Shown here one piece after another: positions 16,762-26,258 of a stretch of DNA of 64,000 nt. The DNA lies in assembly GCA_963845265.1 (NCBI GenBank), contig CAWJRN010000027.1:48844-112843 (forward strand), written 5' to 3'. This DNA comes from DYRB01 sp963845265. GTDB lineage: Bacteria > Pseudomonadota > Gammaproteobacteria > Chromatiales > Chromatiaceae. A program made the translations under genes and the position numbers. Every line of letters starts with the position of its first letter. Position 1 is the first letter of the stretch. Below the pieces are notes generated by a model, which worked only from the letters and a program-made list of their open reading frames with translations, was not told the origin of the DNA and did no database searches.

Positions 16762-18633
16762 ATGTCGTCTGTCCCGGCGCAAGCCAAACCCTCTGGAGGA
16801 CCTCCCAAGAGGTCCGTGCAATCGCCCTGGTTGCTCGCACTATTCCCTTTCCTGCGCTGGGCGCCGCGGGTCACCCGCGGGACCCTCAAGGCGGACCTGC
16901 TGGCGGGGCTGACCGGGGCCGTGGTCGTCCTGCCCCAGGGCGTGGCCTTTGCGACCATCGCCGGTATGCCGCCCGAATACGGGCTCTATGCCGGCATCGT
17001 GCCGGCCATCGTCGCCGCCCTCTGGGGCTCGTCCTGGCACCTGGTCTCGGGGCCGACCACCGCCGCATCCATCGTCGTCTTCTCCGGTCTGTCGGTCATG
17101 GCGGAGCCGGGTAGCGCCGATTACGTGCGCCTGGCGCTGACCCTGACCCTGATGGTGGGCGCTTTGCAGTTGGTCATGGGCCTCGCCCGTTTGGGGTCGC
17201 TGGTCAATTTCATCTCACACTCGGTGGTGGTGGGCTTCACCGCCGGTGCGGCCTTCCTGATCGCCGCCAACCAGTTCAAGAACTTCTTCGGGATCGAGAT
17301 CCCTCGTGGGCTGCACTTCCATGAGATGCTCGGGACCCTCTTGCTCAATATCGAGCACATCAATCCCTTTGTCCTCGGGGTCGGTATCGCCACCCTGGCC
17401 ATCGGGCTCGCGGTCCGTCGATTCTTCCCCCGCTTCCCCTACATGATCGCCGCCATGATCGGGGGCAGCCTGGTCGCCTTCGCACTGAATCAAATCCTGG
17501 GTGTCGACCAGACCGGTATCCGCACCATCGGGGCCCTGCCCGGCGGGCTCCCGCCCCTGTCCATGCCGGACTTCTCCATGGGTACGATCCGCCAGCTCGC
17601 CCCTGTGGTCCTGGCCACCACCCTCTTTGCATTGACCGAGGCGGTCTCCATCGCCCGTGCCCTGGGGGCACGTGCCCATCAGCAGATTGACGGCAACCAG
17701 GAGTTCATCGGCCAGGGACTGTCCAACATCGCCGGGTCCTTCTTCTCCGGCTATGTGGCCACCGGCTCCTTCAACCGCAGCGGACTCAACTTCCAGGCCG
17801 GTGCCAAGACGCCTCTGGCGGCAGTAGCCGCGGGCGTGCTGCTGGCCGGCGTCGTGGTCCTGGTGGCCCCACTGGCGGCCTATCTGCCCAACGCCGCCAT
17901 GGCGGCGATCCTGTTCATGGTCGCCTGGGGGCTGATCGATTTCCACGCGGTGCGCAACATCCTGCGGGCCAGCCGCTCCGATACGGCGGTGCTGGCGGTG
18001 ACCTTCTTCTCCACCCTGTTCCTGGAACTGGAGTTCGCCATCATGGCCGGGGTGTTGCTGTCCCTGGGGCTGTACCTGAACCGCACCGCCAAGCCCAAGC
18101 TGCTCACCCGGGTGCCCGATCCGAGCAGCCCCAAGCGCGACTTCGTGACCGACCCGAGCCTGCCGGAGTGTCCGCAATTGAAACTCGCCCGACTGGACGG
18201 TTCGCTATTCTTCGGCGCCGTCAGCCATGTGGCCGAGACCCTCGCCCACATGGAGGAACGCAACCCGGGACAGAAGCACATCGCGATCTCTGCGACCGGC
18301 GTGAATTTCATCGACGTGGCCGGGGCGGAGTTTCTCGCCGATGAGGCAGAGCGGCGGCGCGAGATCGGTGGCGGCCTCTACCTGATTCGCCTCAAGCCGG
18401 GTGTCTGCGAGCCCCTGCGCCGTGGGGCCTATGTGGACGTCATCGGCAAGGAGAACCTGTTCGGGGGCAAGACCGATGCCATCGCCACTGTCGTGCCCAA
18501 GCTGGACCCCAAGATCTGCGCCACCTGCACGGCGCGCATCTTCCGCGAGTGTGCCGGACAGCCGGGGCCAGGAGCGGTTGCAGAGGCGCAACCAGGGGAC
18601 GACGGCGAGTCCGACGCCAAGGAACGGGCCTGA
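16762..18633 (+). CDS. SulP-family anion transporter with STAS domain
   Basis: The 623-residue protein has the SulP start after a short cytoplasmic tail: LKADLLAGLTGAVVVLPQGVA, GLYAGIVPAIVAALWGSS, a region of 10-12 hydrophobic helices to about residue 430, then a STAS domain (about 470-570) with LDGSLFFGAVSHVAETL and the NFIDVAGAEFLADEA segment. An extra C-terminal tail holds ICATCTARIFREC, three cysteines seen in a bacterial SulP subgroup. SulP proteins move sulfate, bicarbonate or other anions; the substrate is not decidable here. The universal-stress-like gene follows after 58 bp and is probably cotranscribed. Confidence 0.92.
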   Translation: MSSVPAQAKPSGGPPKRSVQSPWLLALFPFLRWAPRVTRGTLKADLLAGLTGAVVVLPQGVAFATIAGMPPEYGLYAGIVPAIVAALWGSSWHLVSGPTTAASIVVFSGLSVMAEPGSADYVRLALTLTLMVGALQLVMGLARLGSLVNFISHSVVVGFTAGAAFLIAANQFKNFFGIEIPRGLHFHEMLGTLLLNIEHINPFVLGVGIATLAIGLAVRRFFPRFPYMIAAMIGGSLVAFALNQILGVDQTGIRTIGALPGGLPPLSMPDFSMGTIRQLAPVVLATTLFALTEAVSIARALGARAHQQIDGNQEFIGQGLSNIAGSFFSGYVATGSFNRSGLNFQAGAKTPLAAVAAGVLLAGVVVLVAPLAAYLPNAAMAAILFMVAWGLIDFHAVRNILRASRSDTAVLAVTFFSTLFLELEFAIMAGVLLSLGLYLNRTAKPKLLTRVPDPSSPKRDFVTDPSLPECPQLKLARLDGSLFFGAVSHVAETLAHMEERNPGQKHIAISATGVNFIDVAGAEFLADEAERRREIGGGLYLIRLKPGVCEPLRRGAYVDVIGKENLFGGKTDAIATVVPKLDPKICATCTARIFRECAGQPGPGAVAEAQPGDDGESDAKERA

Positions 18634-18691
18634 TCCCATGCTAACCCCATCGTTATCCCCTGCCCCCGCACCCGGCAAGGAGGTTGTCGAC

Positions 18692-19213
18692 ATGTCCAGT
18701 CCACTGTTTCTAGCCGCCGTTGACCTCGATACCCGCGCCTGCGGGGTGATCGCCCATGCCGCCCGACTCTCCGCCCTGTGTCAGGGACGCCTGATGGTGG
18801 TCCATGTAGTCGATTACCCCGGCGGCTACGAGCCCGACCAACCCAGAGCGCAACCCCAGGGGGCCGTGTTGCAGGACATGGTGCGCCATGCCCGCGCCTC
18901 CCTGATGGGCATGATTCTGCACCTGGATCTGCCCACGGACTGGATTGAGATCCAAGTGCGGACGGGGCCAAGGGTGCAGACCCTGGCGGAGCTGGCGGGC
19001 ACCTACCACCCCAGGTATGTGGTCATCGGGCGTCCGCGCTGGGGGGGGTTGAGCGGTACCGCCGGACTCGAAGCGGCCCTCGAGGCCCGTAACGGCGGCC
19101 CGGTACTCGCGGTCAGCAGCGGGGAGCGTGGCGCGCTTCGCAGCGGCCTGCTCGATCGGCTGCGGCACTGGCTCGGACGAGACCGCTTCGTGCCCGCGGG
19201 TCCGGGACGCTGA
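18692..19213 (+). CDS. Universal stress protein (UspA)-like
   Basis: ATG 18692 has AAGGAGG at 18677-18683, better than the ATG at 18638. The 173-residue product begins MSSPLFLAAVDLD and has a Rossmann-like alpha/beta pattern: VIAHAARLSALCQGRLMVVH, VQTLAELAGTYHPRYVVIG and PVLAVSS. The canonical nucleotide-binding G-x-x-G-x9-G-S/T loop is only loosely recognisable (GRPRWGGLSGTAG), so ATP binding is uncertain. Pairing with a SulP transporter suggests a role in controlling transport or signalling its state. The C-terminal 25 residues are basic. Confidence 0.7.
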   Translation: MSSPLFLAAVDLDTRACGVIAHAARLSALCQGRLMVVHVVDYPGGYEPDQPRAQPQGAVLQDMVRHARASLMGMILHLDLPTDWIEIQVRTGPRVQTLAELAGTYHPRYVVIGRPRWGGLSGTAGLEAALEARNGGPVLAVSSGERGALRSGLLDRLRHWLGRDRFVPAGPGR

Positions 19214-19221
19214 GGTCCCGT

Positions 19222-19250
19222 CGCCGAGCCGGCGGGAGTCCGGCTCGGCG
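19222..19250. terminator. Bidirectional terminator-like hairpin between convergent genes
   Basis: CGCCGAGCCGG (19222-19232) and CCGGCTCGGCG (19240-19250) form a perfect 11-bp GC-rich stem with a 7-base loop. It lies directly after the Usp-like stop and before the end of the minus-strand beta-lactamase-fold gene. There is no T tract, so efficiency as an intrinsic terminator is uncertain. Confidence 0.55.
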
Positions 19251-19279
19251 CACCGCCCTTCCCGTGCTCACCGATGCCT

Positions 19280-21100
19280 TTATTCTGGTGCCGGCGCGGG
19301 GTTGGTCAGTCTGCGACCCTCGAACCCCGAATAGCGCAGCCGCTCCTCGCCGTCGACTGTGAGTGCCCGCAAGGTCTCGCCGCGCATCCTGCCAAGTCCG
19401 AGAATAATTGCCTCGGTGTCAGAGATGGGTTGGAGGGGGACCTGAATGGTCTTTGGCGACAACAGTGGTAGCTTGTAGCTCATGCAAAGCTGACCGTCGC
19501 GGATCTTCACCTGGGGCTCGGTCAGGGGAAAGCCCTGGTCGGGATTGACCACTTCGTACATGCCGACCCGCTTGATCCACACCTCTGGGACCGGCGTGGG
19601 CGGAATCTTCTCCCCGATCAGAATCCTCTTGTCGCCCTTCTTGGCGACGACCACCTCTCGCCCATCGATTCGTTGGGTTTGAAAGCGCATTTCTGCCAGC
19701 GGTTTCAGAGATGGCGACATCGAACCAGCGGCGTTCTGGTCTATACCGAACCAACCGTTCGGATAGGGAATCAGATCGAAGGTCTCCTCGACCATGCAGG
19801 CGCACAGCTTGGCATTTTGCGGGCGAATCGAGATCAAGCCGAAATCCGTGGCATAGTTTCCCGCCATCTCTACCGGTTGGTAGTCGCGGCGCTTCTTCTC
19901 GAGCCTGCTCACGAACCGATCCGCGGCCAATGGCTTTGGGTCGACGGTTAGTATCCGCGCCAGTATCTCTTCGGCCAGCTGCGCCGTTACGTCGCGCGAG
20001 CCGTCACCGTTGGCGAGGACCGCGACCCCCAAGTGCATCTTAGGTAACAGGATCAGTTCGCTACTAAAACCCAGGGTCGTACCACCGTGGCGGACTGCGA
20101 TCCCACCACCGGGGATGCTGTCCTGTTCCAGAAACCACCCGAGCCCGACGACCACATCCAGGTCCAGATCGATGTCCTTGTTCTGGGGTTCCACGATCTC
20201 GTTTAGGGTCCCCGGCCTGAGAAACGCTTGATTATCTGGCGTCTTGTCAGTGAGCATCGCCTGCATGAATCGGCCGAGGTCTGCGGCCGAGGTGTGAAGG
20301 CCAGCTGCCGGCAGATCACGCATCGGCCGCAGGGTCATCTCCTGACCGTTCCGGTACCCTTTGGCAACGTCACTGGCGGTGACGTTATCCTGCTGGAAGG
20401 TGCTGCGCATCATCCCAAGAGGCCAGAAGATGTTCTCTTTCATGTATTGCGCGTAGGGATGCCCGGAGACCTGTTCGACCATGTGCCCGAGGAGTGTGTA
20501 ACCGACGTTCGAATAGCTGAACACCAGACCGGGCGGAAAGCAGGCATATTCCTCGCGAAGGCTTGTCGCCACCTCCGTAAAGCGTTGTTCGGACCACATC
20601 CCTTTGTTGAGGTCGGTCGGCAGTCCCGCGTGGTGCGACAGTACGCTGCGGACGGTGATCGGCGCGGCCGTGGTATTGAAACGGCTGCGAATGGAAAATG
20701 CCGGCAGGTATCCCGCCAACGGCTGATCGATATCGATCACGTCCGACTCTGCCAACTGCATCACCGCGATGGCGGTCAGAGGCTTGGCAAGGGAACCTGC
20801 ACGATACAGGGTGTCGGCAGTTGCGGCCCGCTGCTTTTCGACATCCGCAAGACCAAACCCCTCCGACCAAAGCACTTCGTTTCCCCGTACCAGCACCAGA
20901 CTAATGGCAGGGACCTTGAACCGCTTTTGAACGGACGCTATGACCGGCGTGAGATCGCGACGGATGGCTGCGACGGCCTCGCGAACCCGGGCGGCATCTT
21001 CCGGTACGGCGAGATGCGACCCCCATGCGACCTTTGCGCCGCCCATCGCGATCACTGCCATCGCCAGGGTACCGAGCATAATTCCCAGGGTATTTCTCAT
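19280..21100 (-). CDS. Exported class C beta-lactamase-fold serine hydrolase
   Basis: The 606-residue protein has a signal peptide (about 1-28). The beta-lactamase/PBP-like domain carries Ser103-Leu-Ala-Lys106 (SxxK), Tyr196-Ser-Asn198 (YxN) and His338-Gly-Gly340, the third element in the H-x-G form common in esterases and D-aminopeptidases rather than K-T-G. From about residue 420 a further 185 residues form a beta-rich C-terminal domain. Members act as esterases, D,D-peptidases or D-aminopeptidases; true beta-lactamase activity is unlikely without K-T-G. It is monocistronic and convergent with the SulP/Usp pair. Confidence 0.85.
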   Translation of the reverse strand: MRNTLGIMLGTLAMAVIAMGGAKVAWGSHLAVPEDAARVREAVAAIRRDLTPVIASVQKRFKVPAISLVLVRGNEVLWSEGFGLADVEKQRAATADTLYRAGSLAKPLTAIAVMQLAESDVIDIDQPLAGYLPAFSIRSRFNTTAAPITVRSVLSHHAGLPTDLNKGMWSEQRFTEVATSLREEYACFPPGLVFSYSNVGYTLLGHMVEQVSGHPYAQYMKENIFWPLGMMRSTFQQDNVTASDVAKGYRNGQEMTLRPMRDLPAAGLHTSAADLGRFMQAMLTDKTPDNQAFLRPGTLNEIVEPQNKDIDLDLDVVVGLGWFLEQDSIPGGGIAVRHGGTTLGFSSELILLPKMHLGVAVLANGDGSRDVTAQLAEEILARILTVDPKPLAADRFVSRLEKKRRDYQPVEMAGNYATDFGLISIRPQNAKLCACMVEETFDLIPYPNGWFGIDQNAAGSMSPSLKPLAEMRFQTQRIDGREVVVAKKGDKRILIGEKIPPTPVPEVWIKRVGMYEVVNPDQGFPLTEPQVKIRDGQLCMSYKLPLLSPKTIQVPLQPISDTEAIILGLGRMRGETLRALTVDGEERLRYSGFEGRRLTNPAPAPE

Positions 21101-21390
21101 CGATGTGCACCGCCTCCGCTCTCCTCAGAAAGGAAATTATGCCAACCGTTGCAGGACCTCGCAGCGATGCACAGGCCAAGGGAAACGCTGACGAAAGCGT
21201 TTCCCGTGCGGGGCAGGGACGCCCCACCGTTTTCAACGGTACTAAGCCGTTGAACATGTCCGCTCCACGAGTCCCGCCTTGGGAGCGCGAGCGGACTCAA
21301 AGCCAGCGGTGACTACAATCGGCATCCCCCAAGGAAACAGAGACTGGACGGGGGCGTCCGTGTCCCCACCCGCCCTTCGGACGTCGGACA

Positions 21391-21660
21391 TTAGAGGTCC
21401 GGGCTCTCAAAGCCGTTGTAGATGCCCCAACTCGTCGAGTCCTGCATCTCGCCGGCGCCTTGCTGGAACATGCGATCACTGGTGCCATAGCCGCGATTGC
21501 TATCGCCAACGCCGGGTTGTACGCCGGTCATTGCCTCGCTCTCGTAGGCCTGCCCCCCGGATAGGTCAGTGTTGCCTGCCTCGAAGCCATGATAGATGTT
21601 GCCTGCCAAGGCGCTCGCCGAGAACAGGGTGGTCGTCAACAGGATGGTGAGTGTTTTCAT
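21391..21660 (-). CDS. Small secreted protein with internal repeat (89 aa)
   Basis: ATG 21660 is preceded by GGAGCAACGAC, a good ribosome binding site; the longer frame upstream is not credible. Residues 1-20 are a signal peptide (LFSASALAG). The mature peptide starts NIYHGFEAGNTDLSGGQAYE and ends WGIYNGFESPDL, so the motif IYxGFExxDL occurs at both ends of the protein, around a polar Gly/Gln/Ser middle. This motif is known to me from small secreted proteins of gammaproteobacteria without known function. Confidence 0.75.
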   Translation of the reverse strand: MKTLTILLTTTLFSASALAGNIYHGFEAGNTDLSGGQAYESEAMTGVQPGVGDSNRGYGTSDRMFQQGAGEMQDSTSWGIYNGFESPDL

Positions 21661-22135
21661 GTCGTTGCTCCAATTTCTCCATATTGAATCGGGCATTGTT
21701 GGCCCGACCGGAACAGGCGCCATGCGGCTGCGTCTGACTTAACCCTATAGACCAACCAAACACCTAGGATGTTTCATTAACCATGTATTTTGCTTGGTTT
21801 ATAGGACATTGACTGGTGTCAGAGGTGGCTTGAATCAGGATCTCGTTAGCGCCCCAACCAGAGAAACGCGGGCTGCTTGGTCAGGCACTCCCCGCGACCC
21901 TGCCAATCAATAGGGATCGAGTCGCCGGATCCGCCCACCTCCGATGCCGACGGGCAGCCAGGGCAGAGTTGGGACGAAATGCCATCTAACTGAGCCAGGA
22001 CAACCCCTGCATCTTGTGTCACCCGATAGGGCATGCAAAGCTACGCATTCTATTTCCCACGGGTCCGGCGTAGGTCCGGTCCGGGCCTGCATATAATCTG
22101 GACCCATTGAAAAACGAGGTAGTAAAGAAGTCTCC
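21661..22135. other. Divergent intergenic region, 475 bp
   Basis: It separates the small secreted protein from pyruvate phosphate dikinase and carries the promoters of both. An AT-rich patch is seen at 21740-21815. No gene is seen. Confidence 0.5.
22092..22097 (+). promoter_or_regulatory. Probable -10 element upstream of ppdK
   Basis: A perfect TATAAT lies 38 bp before the ATG at 22136. No good TTGACA-like -35 is found about 17 bp upstream (the area is GC rich), so an activator may be needed. Identified by inspection only. Confidence 0.4.
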
Positions 22136-24910
22136 ATGGAAACTGCAACCAACGCTCCTAAGTATGTTTTTTCGTTTGAAGAAGGCGACGGCAAGGACAA
22201 GAAGCTCCTCGGCGGCAAGGGGGCGAACCTCTGCGAAATGACCCAGATCGGGCTCAATGTCCCGCCCGGCTTCGTGATTTCCACCGTGGCCTGCCTGGCC
22301 TACCTGGACAAGAACGCCCTGCCCGATGGGGTCATGGATCAGGTCCGGACCAACATGAAGGCCCTGGAGGGCAAGACCGGCAAGGGCTTCGGCAACCCGG
22401 AGAACCCGCTGCTGGTTTCCGTGCGCTCGGGCTCAGCCATGTCCATGCCCGGCATGATGGACACCATCCTCAACCTGGGGCTCAACAGCGAGACCCTGCA
22501 GGGCGAGATCCGCCACACCGGCGATGCGCGCTTCGGCTACGACGCCTACCGCCGCTTCATCCAGCTTTTCGGCAAGGTCGCCCTGGGCGTGCCGGATCAC
22601 CTGTTTGACCAGCAGTTTGAACTGGTCAAGGACAAGGAGCATGTCCGCACGGACGTCGGCCTCGCCGCGGATGCCCTGAAGGAGATCAGCGAGCGCTTCC
22701 TCAAGGTGGTGGAGGAGTACACCGGGCGCCCCTTCCCCATGGACCCCTATGAGCAGCTGGAGATCGCCATCAAGGCGGTGTTCAACTCCTGGGGCGGCAA
22801 GCGTGCGGTGGACTACCGCCGCCAGTTCAAGATCACCCCGGACATGGCCAACGGCACCGCGGTCAACGTGGTCACCATGGTCTTCGGCAACCGCGGCAAC
22901 GACTCCGCCACCGGCGTCGCCTTCACCCGCAACGCCGGCACCGGCGAGAACAAGCTCTACGGCGAGTACCTGGTCAACGCGCAGGGCGAGGACGTTGTGG
23001 CCGGTATCCGCACCCCCAAGCCCATCGACCAGTTGGGCGTCGAGATGCCGGAGATGGGCAAGCAGATTGAGGAGCTGCGCCGGAAGCTCGAGACCCACTA
23101 CCACGAGATCCAGGACTTCGAGTTCACCATCGAGCGCGGTCAGCTCTATGCCCTGCAGACGCGCAACGGCAAGATGAACGCCCACGCCATGGTGCGTACC
23201 TCGGTGGAGATGGTCAGCGAAGGGCTACTCACCAAGGAACAGGCCCTGCTGCGCATCGCCCCGGATCTGCTGGAGCAGATGCTCTTCCCCCACCTCGATC
23301 CCAAGGTCAAGGCGGACCCCGTGGCCACCGGCCTGCCTGCCTCCCCTGGCGCCGCCTACGGTATCGCCGTGTTCGATGCCGACCGCGCAGAGCACCACGG
23401 CAACACCCTGGGGCAAAACGTCATCCTGGTGCGCGAGGAGACCAAGCCCGAGGATATCCACGGCTTCTTTGCCTCCAAGGGCATTCTGACCTCCCGCGGC
23501 GGCAAGACCTCCCACGCCGCGGTCGTCGCACGTGGCATGGGCAAGCCCTGTGTGGCGGGCGCCGAGGGCATCAGCGTGGACGTCCAGCGGCGCATCGCCT
23601 ACGTGGGCGAGACCAGCTTCCGCGAGGGTGACGTCATCACCCTGGACGGCACCAGCGGCAAGGTCTATCTGGGCCAGATCCCCACCGTCGAGCCCGAGTT
23701 CTCCGACGAGCTCGGGATCCTGCTGGGTTGGGCCGACGAGGTCGCGCAACTCAAGGTCATGGCCAACGCCGACACCCCGGACGACGCCCTGCGAGCGCTC
23801 AAATACGGGGCCGTGGGCATCGGCCTGGCGCGCACTGAGCGCATGTTCAACGACGTGGACCGGCTCCCCATCGTCATCGAAATGATCGTTGCCGAGACCC
23901 CGGAGGCACGCGAAGAGGCCCTGGGTCGCCTGCTGCCCCTGCAGAGGGCTGACTTCCAAGGGATTCTGGAGGTGATGGCCCCCAACCCGGTGACCATCCG
24001 CCTGCTCGACCCACCCATCCATGAGTTCCTGCCCAACGAGCACCAGCTCGAACGCGATATCGCCGACCTGCAACACTTGGCCAACGTGACCAGGGGCATG
24101 ACCGTGCTGTCCGGGGCCATGACGCTGATCCACGCCGACGATGCCACCCGCAAGGATGTCGACAGCCTCCACCGCCAGGTCGACCCGTCCGTGGTCGAAG
24201 AGGCCATCGAGAAGAAGGAGGCCATGCTGCGCAAGGTCCGCGCCCTCTACGAGACCAACCCCATGCTCGGTCATCGCGGTGTGCGCTTAGGCATCACCTT
24301 CCCCGAGATCTACCGGATGCAAATCCGCGCCGTACTCGAGGCAGCCGCCGAGAGCGCCAAGAAGGGGATTTCGGTCTTCCCGCAGATCAAGATCCCGCAG
24401 GTCTGTACCGCCGAGGAGCTGCGCCGGGTCAAGGTCATGGTCGATGAGATCCACGCCGAGGTCACCGCCAAGTACGGTCGGCCCGTGTCGTTCAAGTTCG
24501 GCACCATGATCGAGGTGGTGCGGGCCTGCATGCGGGCGGAGTCCCTGGCCGAGGAGGCGGAGTTCTTCTCCTTCGGCACCAACGACCTGACCCAGGCGGT
24601 GTTCTCCTTCTCCCGCGAGGATGCGGAGAACAAGTTCCTGCCCCTCTACAACCAAACGGGCATTCTCATCGACAACCCCTTCGATGTGTTGGACGTGAAG
24701 GGCGTAGGCAAGCTGATGAAGCTCGCCGTGGACTGGGGTCGGTCGGTGAAGCCCGGGCTGCATGTGGGCATCTGCGGCGAGCACGGCGGTCATCCGGCGT
24801 CCATCGCCTTCTGCCAGGAGGCAGGGCTGGACTATGTCTCCTGCTCCGCCCCGCGGGTACCCGTGGCGCGGCTCGCCGCCGCCCATGCGGCGCTCAACGC
24901 CAAGGGCTGA
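22136..24910 (+). CDS. ppdK: Pyruvate, phosphate dikinase
   Basis: The 924-residue protein starts with the nucleotide-binding domain (SFEEGDGKDKKLLGGKGANL, LNVPPGFVIST, SVRSGSAMSMPGMMDTILN), followed by the swivelling phosphohistidine domain with GGKTSHAAVVARGMGKP; the catalytic histidine is near residue 460. The C-terminal PEP/pyruvate-binding barrel includes GIGLARTERMF and a final CGEHGGHPASIAFC. It interconverts pyruvate, ATP and phosphate with PEP, AMP and pyrophosphate. In autotrophic or photosynthetic bacteria it supplies PEP for gluconeogenesis or saves energy in glycolysis. It is monocistronic, with a TATAAT upstream and a strong terminator downstream. Confidence 0.97.
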   Translation: METATNAPKYVFSFEEGDGKDKKLLGGKGANLCEMTQIGLNVPPGFVISTVACLAYLDKNALPDGVMDQVRTNMKALEGKTGKGFGNPENPLLVSVRSGSAMSMPGMMDTILNLGLNSETLQGEIRHTGDARFGYDAYRRFIQLFGKVALGVPDHLFDQQFELVKDKEHVRTDVGLAADALKEISERFLKVVEEYTGRPFPMDPYEQLEIAIKAVFNSWGGKRAVDYRRQFKITPDMANGTAVNVVTMVFGNRGNDSATGVAFTRNAGTGENKLYGEYLVNAQGEDVVAGIRTPKPIDQLGVEMPEMGKQIEELRRKLETHYHEIQDFEFTIERGQLYALQTRNGKMNAHAMVRTSVEMVSEGLLTKEQALLRIAPDLLEQMLFPHLDPKVKADPVATGLPASPGAAYGIAVFDADRAEHHGNTLGQNVILVREETKPEDIHGFFASKGILTSRGGKTSHAAVVARGMGKPCVAGAEGISVDVQRRIAYVGETSFREGDVITLDGTSGKVYLGQIPTVEPEFSDELGILLGWADEVAQLKVMANADTPDDALRALKYGAVGIGLARTERMFNDVDRLPIVIEMIVAETPEAREEALGRLLPLQRADFQGILEVMAPNPVTIRLLDPPIHEFLPNEHQLERDIADLQHLANVTRGMTVLSGAMTLIHADDATRKDVDSLHRQVDPSVVEEAIEKKEAMLRKVRALYETNPMLGHRGVRLGITFPEIYRMQIRAVLEAAAESAKKGISVFPQIKIPQVCTAEELRRVKVMVDEIHAEVTAKYGRPVSFKFGTMIEVVRACMRAESLAEEAEFFSFGTNDLTQAVFSFSREDAENKFLPLYNQTGILIDNPFDVLDVKGVGKLMKLAVDWGRSVKPGLHVGICGEHGGHPASIAFCQEAGLDYVSCSAPRVPVARLAAAHAALNAKG

Positions 24911-24971
24911 GGAGACGTTCGATAGGGACAGGGACGTCCCGAAGCGCAGCGCCCATTCCGGGGCGGATCAA

Positions 24972-25005
24972 GGGGTCGGGGCATTGCGCCTCGGCCCTTT
25001 TTTTT
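24972..25005 (+). terminator. Intrinsic terminator of ppdK
   Basis: GGGGTCGGGG (24972-24981) pairs over 10 bp with CCTCGGCCCT (24989-24998), allowing G-T pairs, around a 7-base loop, and is followed by a run of eight T. It lies 61 bp after the stop codon. Confidence 0.8.
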
Positions 25006-25047
25006 GGCTTGGATAGACCCGAGACTGGGTTGAGCGCAGATCCGTAG

Positions 25048-25074
25048 GCTGGGTTGAGCGCAGCGAAACCCAGC
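25048..25074 (+). repeat. REP-like palindrome
   Basis: GCTGGGTT (25048-25055) and AACCCAGC (25067-25074) form a perfect 8-bp stem with loop GAGCGCAGCGA, preceded by CGTAG. A partial unit (CTGGGTTGAGCGCAG) lies directly before it at 25025-25039. The REP at 59946 is almost the same sequence. Confidence 0.65.
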
Positions 25075-25501
25075 TTCCAGCTGCAAAACCCATCTGTCCG
25101 CGGCAGTGACAGATCCGCCAGGATCGCTAGTCCCGCTCGGCAGAGTCCTGCATCAGGCGCGCGGCGATGCCGTCGGTGTCGTACGCACAAAGCAGTCCAA
25201 GGACGTGGAGGCGTGCATGTCGGTTCATAGCGGGGTTCTCGGTAAGCCGTCGATCCGACGGGGCACCATCGGACGACCATCAGCATATGGCCGGCTGCCA
25301 GGAGACGCGTCGTTCGGCGCAGCGACCCTGGTGGGGGACTTGATGCGCCAAGAGTGGCGGCCGAAGTGAGGGTCGCCCAGGGAGCCCCAGAGCCGCAAGC
25401 AACTTCGGCACCTTAATCGGGGGGAGACAGTGCGGTTGTATAAATCGATCGCTGTAACCACCTTTAGGGCAACGACAAAGAACCGTAAGGACTTGCGCAC
25501 G
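25075..25501. other. Intergenic region, about 430 bp, no convincing gene
   Basis: After the ppdK terminator and REP nothing recognisable is coded. A 33-codon minus-strand frame (25127-25228, starting MNRHARLHVLGLLCAYD) is the most gene-like piece but lacks a clear ribosome binding site. The promoter of ubiG should lie in 25400-25490. Confidence 0.45.
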
Positions 25502-26254
25502 ATGACGACTACGCCGCTGCACGCCCCGAGCATCGATCCCAACGAGGTCGCCTACTTCGAGAAGGTCGCCCACCGCTGGTGGGATACTGACGGGCCGTTC
25601 TGGCCTCTGCATCGGCTCAACACATTCCGTATCGGTTATGTGCGCGAGCGCCTCAATCACGCCTTCGGAACCGATCCAGACGCCGAGCGTCCCCTGGAGG
25701 GTCTCCGGTTACTGGACATCGGCTGCGGCGGCGGGATTCTGAGCGAGTCCCTCGCACGCCTGGGCGCGCAAGTCACGGGCGTCGATGTCACAGAAAAGAA
25801 CATACGGGTCGCACAGATTCACGCGCAGTGGAATGGCCTGGATTTGGATTATCGGCTGACCACCGCCGAGGCGCTGGCGGCCAGCGGTGAACAATTCGAT
25901 GCCGTACTCAACATGGAGGTGGTGGAGCATGTCGACGACCCACTGGAGTTCTTATCGACCTGCGGCAAGCTGGTCCGCCCGGGCGGTGTCATGGTGGTGG
26001 CAACGATCAACCGCACCTTGGCGGCGCTCGTCATCGCCATCTTCGGTGCGGAATACGTGCTGGGCTGGCTTCCGAAGGGCACACACCACTGGCGAAAACT
26101 CGTGAAGCCGGCCGAAGTTATTGCAGGTCTCGGCGACCAATTCCTCCTCTCGCATCGCACCGGCGTGCGCATCAACCCGTTCACCCGCAGCTTCCACTAC
26201 ACCGTCTACACGGGAGTCAACTACATGCTGCTTCTACAGAAGGGCTCGGTGTGA
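25502..26254 (+). CDS. ubiG: UbiG, O-methyltransferase of ubiquinone synthesis
   Basis: ATG 25502 begins MTTTPLHAPSIDPNEVAYFE, the UbiG family start. The 250-residue protein has HRWWDTDGPFWPLHRLN, the SAM-binding motif I LDIGCGGGILSESLA, the VTGVDVTEKNI acidic motif and FDAVLNMEVVEHVDDP. It catalyses both O-methylations in ubiquinone biosynthesis (on the 2-polyprenyl-6-hydroxyphenol and the 3-demethylubiquinol intermediates) at the inner membrane. The frame upstream of 25502 is unrelated. The CIA30 gene starts 4 bp after the stop, so they form an operon. Confidence 0.96.
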   Translation: MTTTPLHAPSIDPNEVAYFEKVAHRWWDTDGPFWPLHRLNTFRIGYVRERLNHAFGTDPDAERPLEGLRLLDIGCGGGILSESLARLGAQVTGVDVTEKNIRVAQIHAQWNGLDLDYRLTTAEALAASGEQFDAVLNMEVVEHVDDPLEFLSTCGKLVRPGGVMVVATINRTLAALVIAIFGAEYVLGWLPKGTHHWRKLVKPAEVIAGLGDQFLLSHRTGVRINPFTRSFHYTVYTGVNYMLLLQKGSV

Positions 26255-26258
26255 GCCC

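Noticed and set aside
19280..21100. Annotation as an antibiotic-resistance beta-lactamase
   Set aside because: The third motif is HGG rather than KTG and the chain has an extra 185-residue C-terminal domain, which fits esterase/peptidase relatives better.
25127..25228. 33-codon minus-strand frame starting MNRHARLHV
   Set aside because: No convincing ribosome binding site or known relative; kept only as a remark in the intergenic entry.
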